A stretch of DNA of 64,000 nt. Source: Proteus columbae (lineage in GTDB: Bacteria; Pseudomonadota; Gammaproteobacteria; Enterobacterales; Enterobacteriaceae). The stretch covers positions 2,356,001 through 2,420,000 of the forward strand of contig NZ_CP043925.1 in NCBI RefSeq assembly GCF_009914335.1, given 5' to 3'. Made by a program: the position numbers and the translations under genes. Positions 53,502 to 61,821 of this stretch are shown piece by piece. The notes under the pieces were generated by a model. That model did not search any database. It saw nothing but the letters and a program-made list of their open reading frames with translations, and was not told where the DNA came from. Every line of letters begins with the position of its first letter. The stretch's first letter is position 1.

Positions 53502-55244
53502 TTAGATCCCCACAATAATTGGGTTATCAAAGAAACCATCAATATCCCCTTCATCCTCGAATTCCCCTTCAGAAGCCCCAATCGCCATTGCAGAGGCCAC
53601 CACACCATCAATTCGACCCGTGCTTTTTTTCTTGGCAAAGACGCGGTTATCTTTTTGGTCCGCCTCAAGCACAGCGGATGCGGCATTCCATCTCAAACAA
53701 GGATTAGCGTGGATCTCAATCTTCTTGTCATCAATGAGCTGTTCAAACAGTTCGATAGAGTGTGGCATCCATAGCCCTGAGTCTTTGGCTCTGTAAAACC
53801 CTTGGCCATGTTGGATTAAGGGAACCGTCACCCCCACCTCATCAAGTTTGGGTACAAGGTATTTAATGCGATAAGGGTCAAAGGCAATGGCTCTCATGTT
53901 GACGCGCATTGCCATCTCGGCGATACGTTCTGCCACAAATTCATATCTCACCGCATTCCCTGGCGTGGTATGCATAAAACCTTGCCTTACCCATAAGTCG
54001 TAGGGCACTCGGTCGGTTTTCGCTCTATCCAATAAGGTGTCTTTGGGTGTCCAAAATTCAACATAAAGACGTTTGAGGTGAGGAAAATACAGGGCTAATG
54101 CGGTTAAATCTTTGGTTCCTGATAAGTCCAGTCCGCCATAACACTCTTCACCTTGAAGATCATCGAAGGTGAACGTGTTTTCACACTGCATCCATGTTTC
54201 ACTGTTAATCCACGGATTATCGGCATCCACCCACTGGCAAAAATTAAGCCGACGCACAATGCTTTCTTTTGCGGGCATACCTCGAGCTTGTGTCACTTGT
54301 TCACGTAAGTAGCGATCAGAAAAGGTGTAGCCCAATGACGGATTGGCTTTCCCCCAGCAAAACTCATCCTTAAAGGGATCATCGCCCTCATCCAGTGAGC
54401 AAATATAGGAAAAGAAGCTGTCGTCTTCGATAGTGCCTTCGGCAACTTTTCGTCCGTATTCATGATAGTCATAACACACACTGGTTTTATCATGCCCACT
54501 ATTGGTGATCATAAATATCAAGGCTTGTCGCCGACCTTTTGTGCCCGCTCGCATCATCTCAACGGCGGTATTATTTTTATGCTCATGAATTTCATCTATC
54601 AGCGCACAATGGGGACGAGGCCCTGATTGCCCATCATCTGAGCTAATCGGGCGAAAGAATGAACTCGTTTTCAAATAAGCCAAGTTCCACTCTTTGCCTG
54701 TTCCGCCTGATTTGGTGATCCGCTGACTTAATGCGGGAGATTGATCAACCATCGCCACCGCATCACGAAACAAAATCATGGCTTGGTCTTTTTTCGTGGC
54801 TGCCGCATACACTTCGGCACGCGGTTCACTGTCGGCGACTAAACAATACAACCCAACGCCACCTGCCATCGGTGATTTTCCTGAACCTTTACCTGATTCA
54901 ACGTACACCATGCGAAATCGGCGTGTTCCATCAGTCATTTTCCAGCCAAAAATAGAACCAATCACAAAGCATTGCCAAGGCAATAAAATAAACGGTTTGC
55001 CTTCATGCTCCCCGCCATTGAGCTTTAAGACTTTCGCAAAAAAATCGATCACTCTTTTGACGGCTTCGACATCCCAGACTAATCCCCGTTGCTCGGCTTC
55101 GTTTAAATCTTTGAGATGACGCGCACAAGCATGACGAATATCAGGTCCCGCTAAAATTTTGCCTTGATGCACGTCTTGCGCGTATTGCGTTGCGGGATCA
55201 ACCGAAATATTGGTTGAGCGGATCTTCCTCTTCTTCTCCACCAT
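53502..55244 (-). CDS. Terminase large subunit
   Basis: The 580-residue packaging motor has an N-terminal ATPase with Walker A in VESGKGSGKSPMAGG (about residue 125) and Walker B in CALIDEIHEH, and a C-terminal nuclease domain with Asp in GGLDLSGTKDLTALALYF and AFDPYRIK. It pairs with the P27-type small subunit, whose gene it overlaps by 47 bases. Together with HNH, portal and protease this is an HK97-like packaging module. Confidence 0.95.
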   Translation of the reverse strand: MVEKKRKIRSTNISVDPATQYAQDVHQGKILAGPDIRHACARHLKDLNEAEQRGLVWDVEAVKRVIDFFAKVLKLNGGEHEGKPFILLPWQCFVIGSIFGWKMTDGTRRFRMVYVESGKGSGKSPMAGGVGLYCLVADSEPRAEVYAAATKKDQAMILFRDAVAMVDQSPALSQRITKSGGTGKEWNLAYLKTSSFFRPISSDDGQSGPRPHCALIDEIHEHKNNTAVEMMRAGTKGRRQALIFMITNSGHDKTSVCYDYHEYGRKVAEGTIEDDSFFSYICSLDEGDDPFKDEFCWGKANPSLGYTFSDRYLREQVTQARGMPAKESIVRRLNFCQWVDADNPWINSETWMQCENTFTFDDLQGEECYGGLDLSGTKDLTALALYFPHLKRLYVEFWTPKDTLLDRAKTDRVPYDLWVRQGFMHTTPGNAVRYEFVAERIAEMAMRVNMRAIAFDPYRIKYLVPKLDEVGVTVPLIQHGQGFYRAKDSGLWMPHSIELFEQLIDDKKIEIHANPCLRWNAASAVLEADQKDNRVFAKKKSTGRIDGVVASAMAIGASEGEFEDEGDIDGFFDNPIIVGI

Positions 55245-55665
55245 CCATCTTCACCTTCGAACGAGCGGCGGGGGTTAAACCAAACTCGACTAAATAACTT
55301 TTAAAAAGACCGTCTTTTTTGTCCAACATGGCAACGGCTGGATTCGCTTTAATTAAAAAATCCCCTAATTGCGTTTTTGTGGTGTATGTCTTACCTTCAA
55401 TGGCAATGGTGTCTCGCAATTGAAGAATATCGGCGTAGATATCACACAGCCGTTCTAATGCCAGCGTGTCAGCCACGGTTAAAACGCCCATCCCATCGAG
55501 TATTAAGGTTAATTTTGCCCACGCCATTTTCCCCCAATCCGTTAAATGCTCGGGTGGGCTTGGAATTTCACGTTTGGGTTGGGGTTCTTTATCGTTGAGT
55601 TTTCGTTTTCCCGGATTACCGGTGACCACCTTCAAGTGGGTCGGTTTCGGGCGTCTTCCTGCCAT
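55198..55665 (-). CDS. Terminase small subunit, P27 family
   Basis: The 155-residue protein begins MAGRRPKPTHLKVVTGNPGK, the usual N-terminus of P27-family small terminases, followed by GVLTVADTLALERLCDIYAD and EFGLTPAARSKVKMDGGEEE. It recognises the packaging site on phage DNA. It overlaps the large subunit gene. Confidence 0.92.
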   Translation of the reverse strand: MAGRRPKPTHLKVVTGNPGKRKLNDKEPQPKREIPSPPEHLTDWGKMAWAKLTLILDGMGVLTVADTLALERLCDIYADILQLRDTIAIEGKTYTTKTQLGDFLIKANPAVAMLDKKDGLFKSYLVEFGLTPAARSKVKMDGGEEEEDPLNQYFG

Positions 55666-55689
55666 CGGAACCTCCCAGAAAAAAACTTT

Positions 55690-55783
55690 TCATTTCGCGG
55701 TTGTGCACACAAATGAGGGCGCTAGGTAATCAGGGCGAAAGTGTTTGAACTTTTACCCCGCCCCCACCCTGTATTTCATGGTG
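55690..55783. other. Candidate cos region
   Basis: In phages with an HNH gene next to P27-type terminase genes, the packaging site commonly lies between them. This 94-base non-coding stretch is much more GC-rich than its surroundings and contains the pyrimidine-rich ACCCCGCCCCCACCC (55,755-55,769). Proposed on position and composition only. Confidence 0.35.
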
Positions 55784-56122
55784 TTATTGATGCCAATGAG
55801 AATTGGGATCGAGTGGAATGCCATCCGCATTACAACCAATGACTTTGCCACTCTTTTCGATACGTTGTTTGGTTGAGTTATGATGCAGTTCGCATAAGCT
55901 TTGAAAGTTCTTTGTGTCCCAGAATAAGGCTTGAGCTTTTGCGATACGTTCTTTATCACCTGATTCAAGTGCCTCTTTAAGACGATGCGGAGTAATGTGG
56001 TCAACTACTGTGGCTGCAGTAATACGTCCTTGCTCTTGGCACATGACGCAAAGTGGATGTTCATTAAGAAATGCTAATCGCACCTTTGCCCACCGACCAC
56101 CATAGACATTGCATTTTTTCAT
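55784..56122 (-). CDS. HNH endonuclease (packaging associated)
   Basis: The 112-residue protein begins MKKCNVYGGRWAKVRLAFLN and has a Cys pair in HPLCVMCQEQG plus the HNH motif VVDHITPH ... NFQSLCELHHNSTKQ. Enzymes of this type (HK97 gp74-like) work with terminase at cos. It overlaps the stop of the previous gene by four bases. Confidence 0.9.
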   Translation of the reverse strand: MKKCNVYGGRWAKVRLAFLNEHPLCVMCQEQGRITAATVVDHITPHRLKEALESGDKERIAKAQALFWDTKNFQSLCELHHNSTKQRIEKSGKVIGCNADGIPLDPNSHWHQ

Positions 56123-56526
56123 GGTTTATTTCTGACGACATCAGCGTCTATTGATGATTGCTTATTGCAGGTAATAATTCCTTTGAATATAGCGTCACTA
56201 GACGTACTAAAACCTAAAGAATTATCGCTACTAATAACATAATGTTCATAATCAGCCTTATCCGCCCATTGATTATTAGTGGTTGCTAGTGTGATGATAG
56301 TTTGATTTATCTCATGTATTTTTTTTAGCAATTTAGCTGGCTTATCAATACTATTTAAATCGATGATTTTTGTGTTTCTTGGATCTGTATAAGGAAATTG
56401 CCCTGAATGACAAATCGCTATGAATTCTTTATATAGGTTGCTTCTCTCTTCAATTAGCTGCGATATTTCTTTTTGCAAGTAAACACAATGACCTATTGCC
56501 TCATAATTAATCTGTTTGTTTGACAT
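56119..56526 (-). CDS. Hypothetical phage protein
   Basis: The 135-residue protein begins MSNKQINYEAIGHCVYLQKE. I do not recognise it. It is mostly helical with an N-terminal coiled-coil tendency (CVYLQKEISQLIEERSNLYK) and no signal peptide. Start at 56526 has GGAG upstream. Its stop overlaps the HNH start (ATGA), so the two are probably translated together. Confidence 0.65.
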   Translation of the reverse strand: MSNKQINYEAIGHCVYLQKEISQLIEERSNLYKEFIAICHSGQFPYTDPRNTKIIDLNSIDKPAKLLKKIHEINQTIITLATTNNQWADKADYEHYVISSDNSLGFSTSSDAIFKGIITCNKQSSIDADVVRNKP

Positions 56527-56606
56527 AATAAACTCCAATAAAAAGCCATTAGGGCCTATTCATCGTTAGATATTAATTAAATCAACATCCTCAATTTTAA
56601 GGATCG

Positions 56607-57119
56607 CTATTCAATACCAGGAATATAGATTTGAGCTTCTTTAAGAATTCGTTCCCTCGCTGTTAGTAGTAACTGCTTTCTACCACCAACACCCCAGTTA
56701 GCCATCGTTCTCGCGCAGCTACTAACATTTTTTGTTTCGGTATTGATTACATGATCTAACTTGTTCAACTTAGCCATGATATCTAACCCTTTTCTCGTAG
56801 CATCCTTAAAGGTGTTATATACGAGAATTTCAAACTCAGGCTTTAGCCAAGCTGCGTATCTAATAACAACCAATTCTAATGCCCACACACCATGATTAAG
56901 CCCACCGTTAATGACTTTGACCGCAGTGCATTTTTGCATTGCGCTTAATTTTTCTACAAATGTCTTAACCTGTTTGCTTCTCAAAAATTGACTTGGCTTT
57001 TGATTCTCTCTGGCTTCGCCATTTGCCACGGCTGAGGCATGTAAATCATTTAGGTTATATCTTCCTTTGTCATCAACGCGAACAGATACACCATTAATAC
57101 TTACTCTTGGATATTGCAT
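56607..57119 (-). CDS. KilA-N domain protein
   Basis: The 170-residue protein has a KilA-N DNA-binding domain in residues about 1-110 (YNLNDLHASAVANGEARENQ, SQFLRSKQVKTFVEKLSAMQ, GVWALELVVIRYAAWLKPEF). The C-terminal part ends YIPGIE. KilA-N proteins are common in phages and some interfere with host growth; the role here is unknown. It lies apart from the structural genes, at the edge of the long gene-poor interval, and could be expressed separately. Confidence 0.8.
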   Translation of the reverse strand: MQYPRVSINGVSVRVDDKGRYNLNDLHASAVANGEARENQKPSQFLRSKQVKTFVEKLSAMQKCTAVKVINGGLNHGVWALELVVIRYAAWLKPEFEILVYNTFKDATRKGLDIMAKLNKLDHVINTETKNVSSCARTMANWGVGGRKQLLLTARERILKEAQIYIPGIE

Positions 57120-57274
57120 AACGTATTACCTTCATTTGAAATGAACCCTCGTTCACATAGAAAATCAGCCCGTCGAAGCTCGCCAGCTATAACTGACTTT
57201 CTCGAAGGCTCATATCAAAGTGATTGGATTCGACGTTTGTGAATTGCTCTGTGAATGAGCGATGTAATGCGTAT

Positions 57275-57305
57275 AAAAAAAGCCACCAGCGATTAACTGA
57301 TGGCT
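57275..57305 (-). terminator. Minus-strand terminator, copy A
   Basis: The stem AGCCATCAGTT / GCTGGTGGCT on the minus strand is followed by seven T residues. A related sequence occurs at 58,490-58,514 where the stem is broken. Confidence 0.75.
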
Positions 57306-57863
57306 ATCTGTATACACAACTCAATGAATGATGTTTGTAGATGATGTCTCTCCATCGTCACGCCCCTTCTTCTACCTACAGCTGACGTTGCTGATAATGA
57401 CCGAAAAATAACAAAACGGTGGTATTCGTTGTTTTTGATTTCTCTTATACACTCAATGTGAGGAGAACATGTCATCGTTAATGTAATAAGAACAGCGACA
57501 ACGCGACGCTACATATAAAATAGTAGCTAACTGCATACCCAATGTGCCTTGATACAATTCACCTTTATCAATGCACTTTTTCCACATAGCTTAATACCTT
57601 TATAAATCATGCCATCAACTAGCATTTTTAAAAATACGCACAATCTTTGTGATCCGGCTTCTTTTTCATTTAACTATTGATGCAACATGAAAATTGGTTA
57701 CGATAATACCTATCTTCATTATAAACCTAGACAGATATGATATTTTAGATATTGCACAAGGATTATACAAAAAATTATTTATAAATTAATAAGTTAAGTT
57801 TACGAATCAAAATTTATCAGTTAATATTTTTCTTGATGATATGTTAATTATAACGCCGTTTTT

Positions 57864-57888
57864 CGCCTCTCTCCCGAGGCGTTTTTTT
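57864..57888 (+). terminator. Plus-strand terminator 1
   Basis: CGCCTC / GAGGCG stem, then seven T residues. No plus-strand gene precedes it. A possible promoter TTTACG-N17-TAATAT lies upstream near 57,800-57,830. Confidence 0.85.
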
Positions 57889-58210
57889 ATTCATAAAGTA
57901 ACCTTTACATTCTATTCTCTGTTACCTGATATTTTTTGGCACTGAATCCACCCAATGAAAAAATAAACAAGTTATCACAGGTAATCCTTAACCATAAAAC
58001 CTCATAAATAACGATTTCTAACCCAATATTTTTAGTGTCCATTAAAAATCATAAGGTTACTTATCTAATCTTTGATCTAAACACTAGAAACATATTAAGC
58101 AAGTATATATGCTTAGCAACTTATACAACGTATAAGTTACTTCTATCTATGAGACTTAGTGTCTTCCTTTGGGCACACTGATTAGACTCTGTATTTTAGC
58201 TTTATTGTCA

Positions 58211-58246
58211 CCCCTGTAATTATCCTAGCTTACAGGGGATTTTTTT
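58211..58246 (+). terminator. Plus-strand terminator 2
   Basis: The nine-base stem CCCCTGTAA / TTACAGGGG is followed by A and seven T residues. Upstream sequence (ACTAGAAACATATTAAGCAA, near 58,082) resembles that before terminator 6. Confidence 0.85.
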
Positions 58247-58255
58247 CTAAACAAT

Positions 58256-58283
58256 TTGCTAAACTCAAATTAGTAATTATACT
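58256..58283 (+). promoter_or_regulatory. Plus-strand sigma-70-like promoter of unit 3
   Basis: TTGCTA and TATACT are separated by 16 bases, starting ten bases after terminator 2 and leading to terminator 3. Confidence 0.5.
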
Positions 58284-58345
58284 TAAAAAAGTTATGCATA
58301 ATAGTATCGCTATATTTATCATTAAATTGATATTTTGTTCTACTT

Positions 58346-58378
58346 AGCCTTTCGTTCATATAGATATGAAGGGCTTTT
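58346..58378 (+). terminator. Plus-strand terminator 3
   Basis: AGCCTTTCGTTCATA pairs imperfectly with TATGAAGGGCT, followed by TTTT. Confidence 0.7.
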
Positions 58379-58653
58379 CTTATTAAAAGTAGCACTAAAT
58401 ATCAAATTCAACAATAATATTAGTATCCCCTCATTTACTAATCAGCAGCTATAAAGATAAAGCTTGTTTATAATATCTTTCAATTAAAAAGCCACCAGCA
58501 ATCAAAACTGATGGAGATTATGTTGGATATTTCTTATCTTCCTTTCTCTATAACTAGCATTGCTTGTTATGCCCCAAATAGCAACGTAGTGATATTCGTA
58601 GAGAATATCTGATAACAACTGTATGTTAAACAATCAAAATACAATATTTTTCT

Positions 58654-58682
58654 TGGCATCATGCAGAAATAACAGTATAATT
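58654..58682 (+). promoter_or_regulatory. Plus-strand sigma-70 promoter of unit 4
   Basis: TTGGCA and a consensus TATAAT are separated by exactly 17 bases. The expected start is near 58,689, about 60 bases before terminator 4. No coding frame follows. Confidence 0.65.
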
Positions 58683-58709
58683 GACACATGTTTATTGTTG
58701 CTTCATTTC

Positions 58710-58747
58710 AGCCGCTCTATGAACTCAAACTCATGGGGCTTTTTTTA
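58710..58747 (+). terminator. Plus-strand terminator 4
   Basis: An imperfect stem AGCCGCTCTATGA / TCATGGGGCT is followed by seven T residues. Confidence 0.7.
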
Positions 58748-58931
58748 TTCCATATCTAACTTTCTAAAGACAACTAATCAAAAATAAGGTTGATATGTTT
58801 ATCTGAGTTATACTTTATTAACATCACTATACTTATAGTGATTAGTAATTTGAGTATTTCAGTCCATTTTATATAACTCAATTTCAGACATTTATATCCA
58901 ATATAATTTATAAAATACTAAAATATTCTTT

Positions 58932-59354
58932 CTATTTTAATAAAGATAACACAACATCCTCATATTTTTTACCCATAGGTGAATATTCTCCCATATCACA
59001 AACATCAAACTCCTCTTTCAAAGAATCATAAATAATGCTTGCAAACATATCACAATCCACCATTCTCTCATCTTTTGTAAGTTCATAAATTAAATGATAA
59101 TGTTGAAGTAACTCAGTATCAAACCTAGGGTTAAAAGATAATGGTATTTGATCACCTTCACTGTTTACTTTATTTCTATTGTTATGCATTAAAAGATAAA
59201 CATTATCAAACGCTATATCCTCTTTCGCTGCAACACATGCAACATAAGATTCATATGTTGCCGTTGTAACTAGAGTTCTTTCCATTAATGCCTGAGTATT
59301 AATTGATAAGGATAACAGAGTAATAATAATTAATATTTTATTTATCATTTTCAT
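58932..59354 (-). CDS. Hypothetical secreted protein
   Basis: The 140-residue protein has a signal peptide (MKMINKILIIITLLSLSINT, cleaved near QA-LM), then a soluble domain with cysteines in YESYVACVAA, MVDCDMFASI and EFDVCDMGE. I do not recognise the family. The gene is strongly AT-biased and lies alone in the interval between terminase and lysis modules, so it may be a moron expressed in the lysogen. The ribosome binding site is poor; a start at the second Met (59348) is possible. Confidence 0.6.
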   Translation of the reverse strand: MKMINKILIIITLLSLSINTQALMERTLVTTATYESYVACVAAKEDIAFDNVYLLMHNNRNKVNSEGDQIPLSFNPRFDTELLQHYHLIYELTKDERMVDCDMFASIIYDSLKEEFDVCDMGEYSPMGKKYEDVVLSLLK

Positions 59355-59661
59355 AAAAATAATTTATAGTATTTTCTATTACTTTTAGGATAACATCATT
59401 ATTAAATAATCCAAATATTTCTCAATGAAATTATAATCCCTATCATTTCATCATATAAAATTCATTTTAATCATAATATCAATGTATAAAAATTTATATT
59501 TTTAAAACTCGATCACCGCATATAACATTAATCTTCATAACCAAATTAAATAAAAATAATTTTATCTTACTTCCAATCATACAGAGATATCCCATTTAAT
59601 TTTTTAATAATTTAACCTTTTATTGTGGTAATTTAGATTAATTCGTTTATTTATATGACAA

Positions 59662-59690
59662 TTGATGATATCTTAAGAGAAGATCATAAT
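59662..59690 (+). promoter_or_regulatory. Plus-strand sigma-70-like promoter of unit 5
   Basis: TTGATG and CATAAT are separated by 17 bases, about 25 bases before terminator 5. The TTGATGATAT string also occurs before terminator 1. Confidence 0.5.
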
Positions 59691-59714
59691 ATTGATTAAT
59701 ATCCTTTCCTGTTT

Positions 59715-59741
59715 AGCCCATTTCTTATATTGGGCTTTTTT
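59715..59741 (+). terminator. Plus-strand terminator 5
   Basis: AGCCCA / TGGGCT stem followed by six T residues. No plus-strand gene precedes it. Confidence 0.85.
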
Positions 59742-59860
59742 CTTGAATGCCTTCATTCCTCTTAATTTTTCCTTAACAATTCACACTAGATACTAGAAAT
59801 TTATTAAACAGATAAATATACTACATATCGTCATAATTCATTTTTTATAACTTTTTATTC

Positions 59861-59888
59861 GCGCTCTATACCATGAGCGCATTTTTTT
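59861..59888 (+). terminator. Plus-strand terminator 6
   Basis: GCGCTC / GAGCGC stem, then seven T residues that overlap the last bases of the Rz stop codon on the other strand. Confidence 0.85.
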
Positions 59889-60348
59889 ATTCTAAGCATT
59901 CATGTTTGATATAATCCTGTAACCCAAGAATCACTCGTTCTGACTCTGCAATTCGCTCTCTGAGTAACCAATAATTTCGGATAGCGGTGTCTGTAGGTCG
60001 GGCGGTGGTTGCATAAGCCAAGCTGGTGGAGGGAGTGGTTTTGACTTTGGGACACTCGGCTTTGATGTACACCCGCTCAGGATGATGCTCGCTAATATCA
60101 CGCAAGCGACTAATTTCATTCTTAGCATTCGCTAGCTCCTGCGTATATTGAATATCCAACTGATTTAATCGCATTATGCGTGCTTGATAATCAGTATTAA
60201 TAGACTTCTGTTCTTCAAGAGCAATCGTTAGTTCTTTGTTTGTTTCTACTAACAGATTAATTCTGTTACCTTGCCTGTTAATCACCCAATAGCCACCAAC
60301 AATAATACCTGTCATCGCGATGACGGCATAGAGTTTTTCGTATTTCAT
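59887..60348 (-). CDS. Rz: Rz-type inner-membrane spanin
   Basis: The 153-residue protein has one N-terminal transmembrane segment (residues ~6-24, LYAVIAMTGIIVGGYWVI) and a long coiled coil. Its C-terminal pattern is ELANAKNEISRLRD ... RVYIKAECP ... PTDTAIRNYWLLRERI, the signature of Rz proteins. With Rz1 it spans the periplasm and disrupts the outer membrane at the end of lysis. The start at 60348 places the transmembrane segment correctly. Rz1 is encoded within it in another frame. Confidence 0.9.
   Translation of the reverse strand: MKYEKLYAVIAMTGIIVGGYWVINRQGNRINLLVETNKELTIALEEQKSINTDYQARIMRLNQLDIQYTQELANAKNEISRLRDISEHHPERVYIKAECPKVKTTPSTSLAYATTARPTDTAIRNYWLLRERIAESERVILGLQDYIKHECLE
59931..60128 (-). 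CDS. Rz1: Rz1-type outer-membrane spanin lipoprotein
   Basis: The 65-residue lipoprotein is encoded entirely inside Rz in a different frame. The lipobox ILSGC is followed by a proline-rich stretch (KPLPPPAWLMQPPPDL), exactly the Rz1 pattern. It complexes with Rz. Confidence 0.9.
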   Translation of the reverse strand: MLRMKLVACVILASIILSGCTSKPSVPKSKPLPPPAWLMQPPPDLQTPLSEIIGYSESELQSQNE

Positions 60349-60350
60349 GA

Positions 60351-60509
60351 TTAGTACCGATGATGTGAGAGTGCAATCTGACAACGTTTTTCTAAACTCT
60401 CTTGGTCTTTAGTACATGAGTTATCAATCAAGAGATAAATGCCACCAGCGACTGTAATGAGTAATGCAAGGATAAAGCTGATAATGATGATTAAAGGTTT
60501 CCATGACAT
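60351..60509 (-). CDS. Small inner-membrane protein of the lysis cassette
   Basis: The 52-residue protein begins MSWKPLIIIISFILALLITV, with one transmembrane segment and a short Cys-containing tail. Family unknown; its position between endolysin and Rz suggests a lysis-related or regulatory role. GGCGGAG lies upstream of the ATG at 60509, inside the endolysin gene's end. Confidence 0.65.
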   Translation of the reverse strand: MSWKPLIIIISFILALLITVAGGIYLLIDNSCTKDQESLEKRCQIALSHHRY

Positions 60510-60961
60510 AGTGCTGACTCCGCCTCTCGACGACTGACAAGCCCTCGCCAAACCTTTCCACCCGCATATACCCAGCGTTTAATTTCTTCACAGGCACCCA
60601 TTCTATCACCTGCATTTAGTTTCTTGAGTAATGTTGAGCGAGCAAATGCGGTAGCACCCACATTAAAAGCAAAGGAATATAAAGCGGCTTTGGTGTGCTC
60701 ATCGAGTGGAACTTTGATTAATGCATCGACTAGTTGTTTTGTCTTAATAAAATCGTTTTGTAATAACGCATCACATTCTTGTTGTGTGTATCTCTTACCT
60801 TGAATAATGTCTTTGCCTGTATGCCCATAACAAACCGTCAAAACGCCTGCCACATCACGATAAGGTTCATAACGCACACCTTCAAAATGGGCTATCACTA
60901 CTAATGCGATTGCTGTGGCTACTGCTGTTGTTAGCGCCGCTATTTTCTGTTTGAGAGACAT
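60491..60961 (-). CDS. Endolysin, GH24 lysozyme (SAR type)
   Basis: The 156-residue muramidase has an N-terminal hydrophobic segment (residues ~8-25, ALTTAVATAIALVVIAHFEG) that fits a signal-anchor-release sequence. The catalytic triad of T4-type lysozymes is E-x8-D-x5-T in FEGVRYEPYRDVAGVLTVCY. The cysteine after the Thr is common in RrrD-like SAR enzymes. Holin precedes it directly (stop and start share one base region at 60961). Confidence 0.92.
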   Translation of the reverse strand: MSLKQKIAALTTAVATAIALVVIAHFEGVRYEPYRDVAGVLTVCYGHTGKDIIQGKRYTQQECDALLQNDFIKTKQLVDALIKVPLDEHTKAALYSFAFNVGATAFARSTLLKKLNAGDRMGACEEIKRWVYAGGKVWRGLVSRREAESALCHGNL

Positions 60962-61230
60962 TAAATATCCTTTGGTGCTTTCACCATTAATTCAGCAAGC
61001 CTTTTTAACGTTTCAGTCGGGTTTTGTGGGTCAATATGTTGAACAAGCTCTTCAAATAATTGAGTGCGTTTTCGCTGTTCTCGACGAGTCATAAAATAAG
61101 TGGCTAAACCCAGAACCATGCTAAACGCCATCCCAATAACAAATCCCCATTCATATAATGAGAGGCTGGCAAAAAAGGCCGTTAGGCCTGCTGTTCCATA
61201 GGTTACATTGGTTAATTTTTCCATACGCAT
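60961..61230 (-). CDS. Holin (phage HP1-type or similar)
   Basis: The 89-residue protein begins MRMEKLTNVTYGTAGLTAFF with two hydrophobic segments (about 14-31 and 34-52) and a charged C-terminal tail (TRREQRKRTQLFEELVQHID), typical of class II holins. It controls lysis timing. The start at 61230 has a GGGGGTG ribosome binding site. Confidence 0.8.
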   Translation of the reverse strand: MRMEKLTNVTYGTAGLTAFFASLSLYEWGFVIGMAFSMVLGLATYFMTRREQRKRTQLFEELVQHIDPQNPTETLKRLAELMVKAPKDI

Positions 61231-61295
61231 AGTCACCCCCAAAGGAGTGTCCGTTGATGATGAGTGTGAGAGAGTTAAAAGTGAAACGATAAAAA

Positions 61296-61718
61296 TTAGG
61301 CGGGCATTGATACTTTAAGTGCCTTTAATAAACCTTCAGGCAACTGTTCTTCCAGTGACGCATTAGAAACAATCACAAGACCATACATAGATATCCATGT
61401 ATTCGTTTGTTGTAAGTGTCCCTGAATAAATTGCTTCGCTTTCTCTAACAAATAAACACAACTCTCTTGTGTGTTTTTACGCCAATAGGATTCAATCGCC
61501 ACCAGCAATGGAGCACCAGCATTACCAATTTTTTGCAAGCCGATTCGATATTGCTTTTTACCTGCGGGAGACGTTGTGCAAATTAATTGTGTCAGTTGTT
61601 GAGTTTCACCATCAGCCGTATGGATATTCGCCGTTAAAATGATAGAGGTGTTCTTTTCACTGTCTGTTTCTGAAGCATAGTGAAGACTAAACTGTAATTC
61701 GTTTATCTCTTTTGGCAT
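61296..61718 (-). CDS. Hypothetical phage protein upstream of holin
   Basis: The 140-residue protein begins MPKEINELQFSLHYASETDS. It is not recognised. It has an alpha/beta pattern with IILTANIHTADGETQQLTQL and a C-terminal helical part, and no membrane segment or signal peptide. AAGGTG precedes the ATG at 61718. It is part of the late operon by orientation and spacing. Confidence 0.65.
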   Translation of the reverse strand: MPKEINELQFSLHYASETDSEKNTSIILTANIHTADGETQQLTQLICTTSPAGKKQYRIGLQKIGNAGAPLLVAIESYWRKNTQESCVYLLEKAKQFIQGHLQQTNTWISMYGLVIVSNASLEEQLPEGLLKALKVSMPA

Positions 61719-61787
61719 GATGAGCACCTTTTATTGATATATGTCATATTTAGACAAGAAAAAAACCACTGTTGTGGATTCATATAA

Positions 61788-61815
61788 TTGATATTTTAAT
61801 GATAATAATTATCAT
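61788..61815 (+). promoter_or_regulatory. Plus-strand promoter overlapped by a Fur-box core
   Basis: TTGATA and TATCAT are separated by 16 bases. The spacer and -10 are covered by AATGATAATAATTATCATT (61,798-61,816), whose centre TGATAAT-A-ATTATCA is a perfect 7-1-7 Fur core. The predicted start is near 61,822. Confidence 0.6.
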
Positions 61816-61821
61816 TACAGC

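Larger units (their letters stand above)
57120..58931. other. 1.8-kb gene-poor interval with many terminators
   Basis: No convincing protein gene. It contains one minus-strand terminator (57,275-57,305), a related hairpin copy at 58,490-58,514, and four plus-strand terminators (57,864; 58,211; 58,346; 58,710), several with plus-strand promoters. Two short minus-strand frames are possible: 57,453-57,587 (44 residues, MWKKCIDKGELYQG start, AAGG upstream) and 57,293-57,475 (60 residues). I do not regard either as established. Confidence 0.6.
59355..59886. other. Gene-poor AT-rich interval with two plus-strand terminators
   Basis: No credible frame on either strand. It contains a promoter-like TTGATG-N17-CATAAT (59,662-59,690), terminator 5 and terminator 6. 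Confidence 0.6.

Noticed and set aside
57293..57475. 60-residue minus-strand frame as a protein gene
   Set aside because: Its stop lies inside the terminator hairpin, no good ribosome binding site is seen, and the related copy at 58,490 does not keep the frame.
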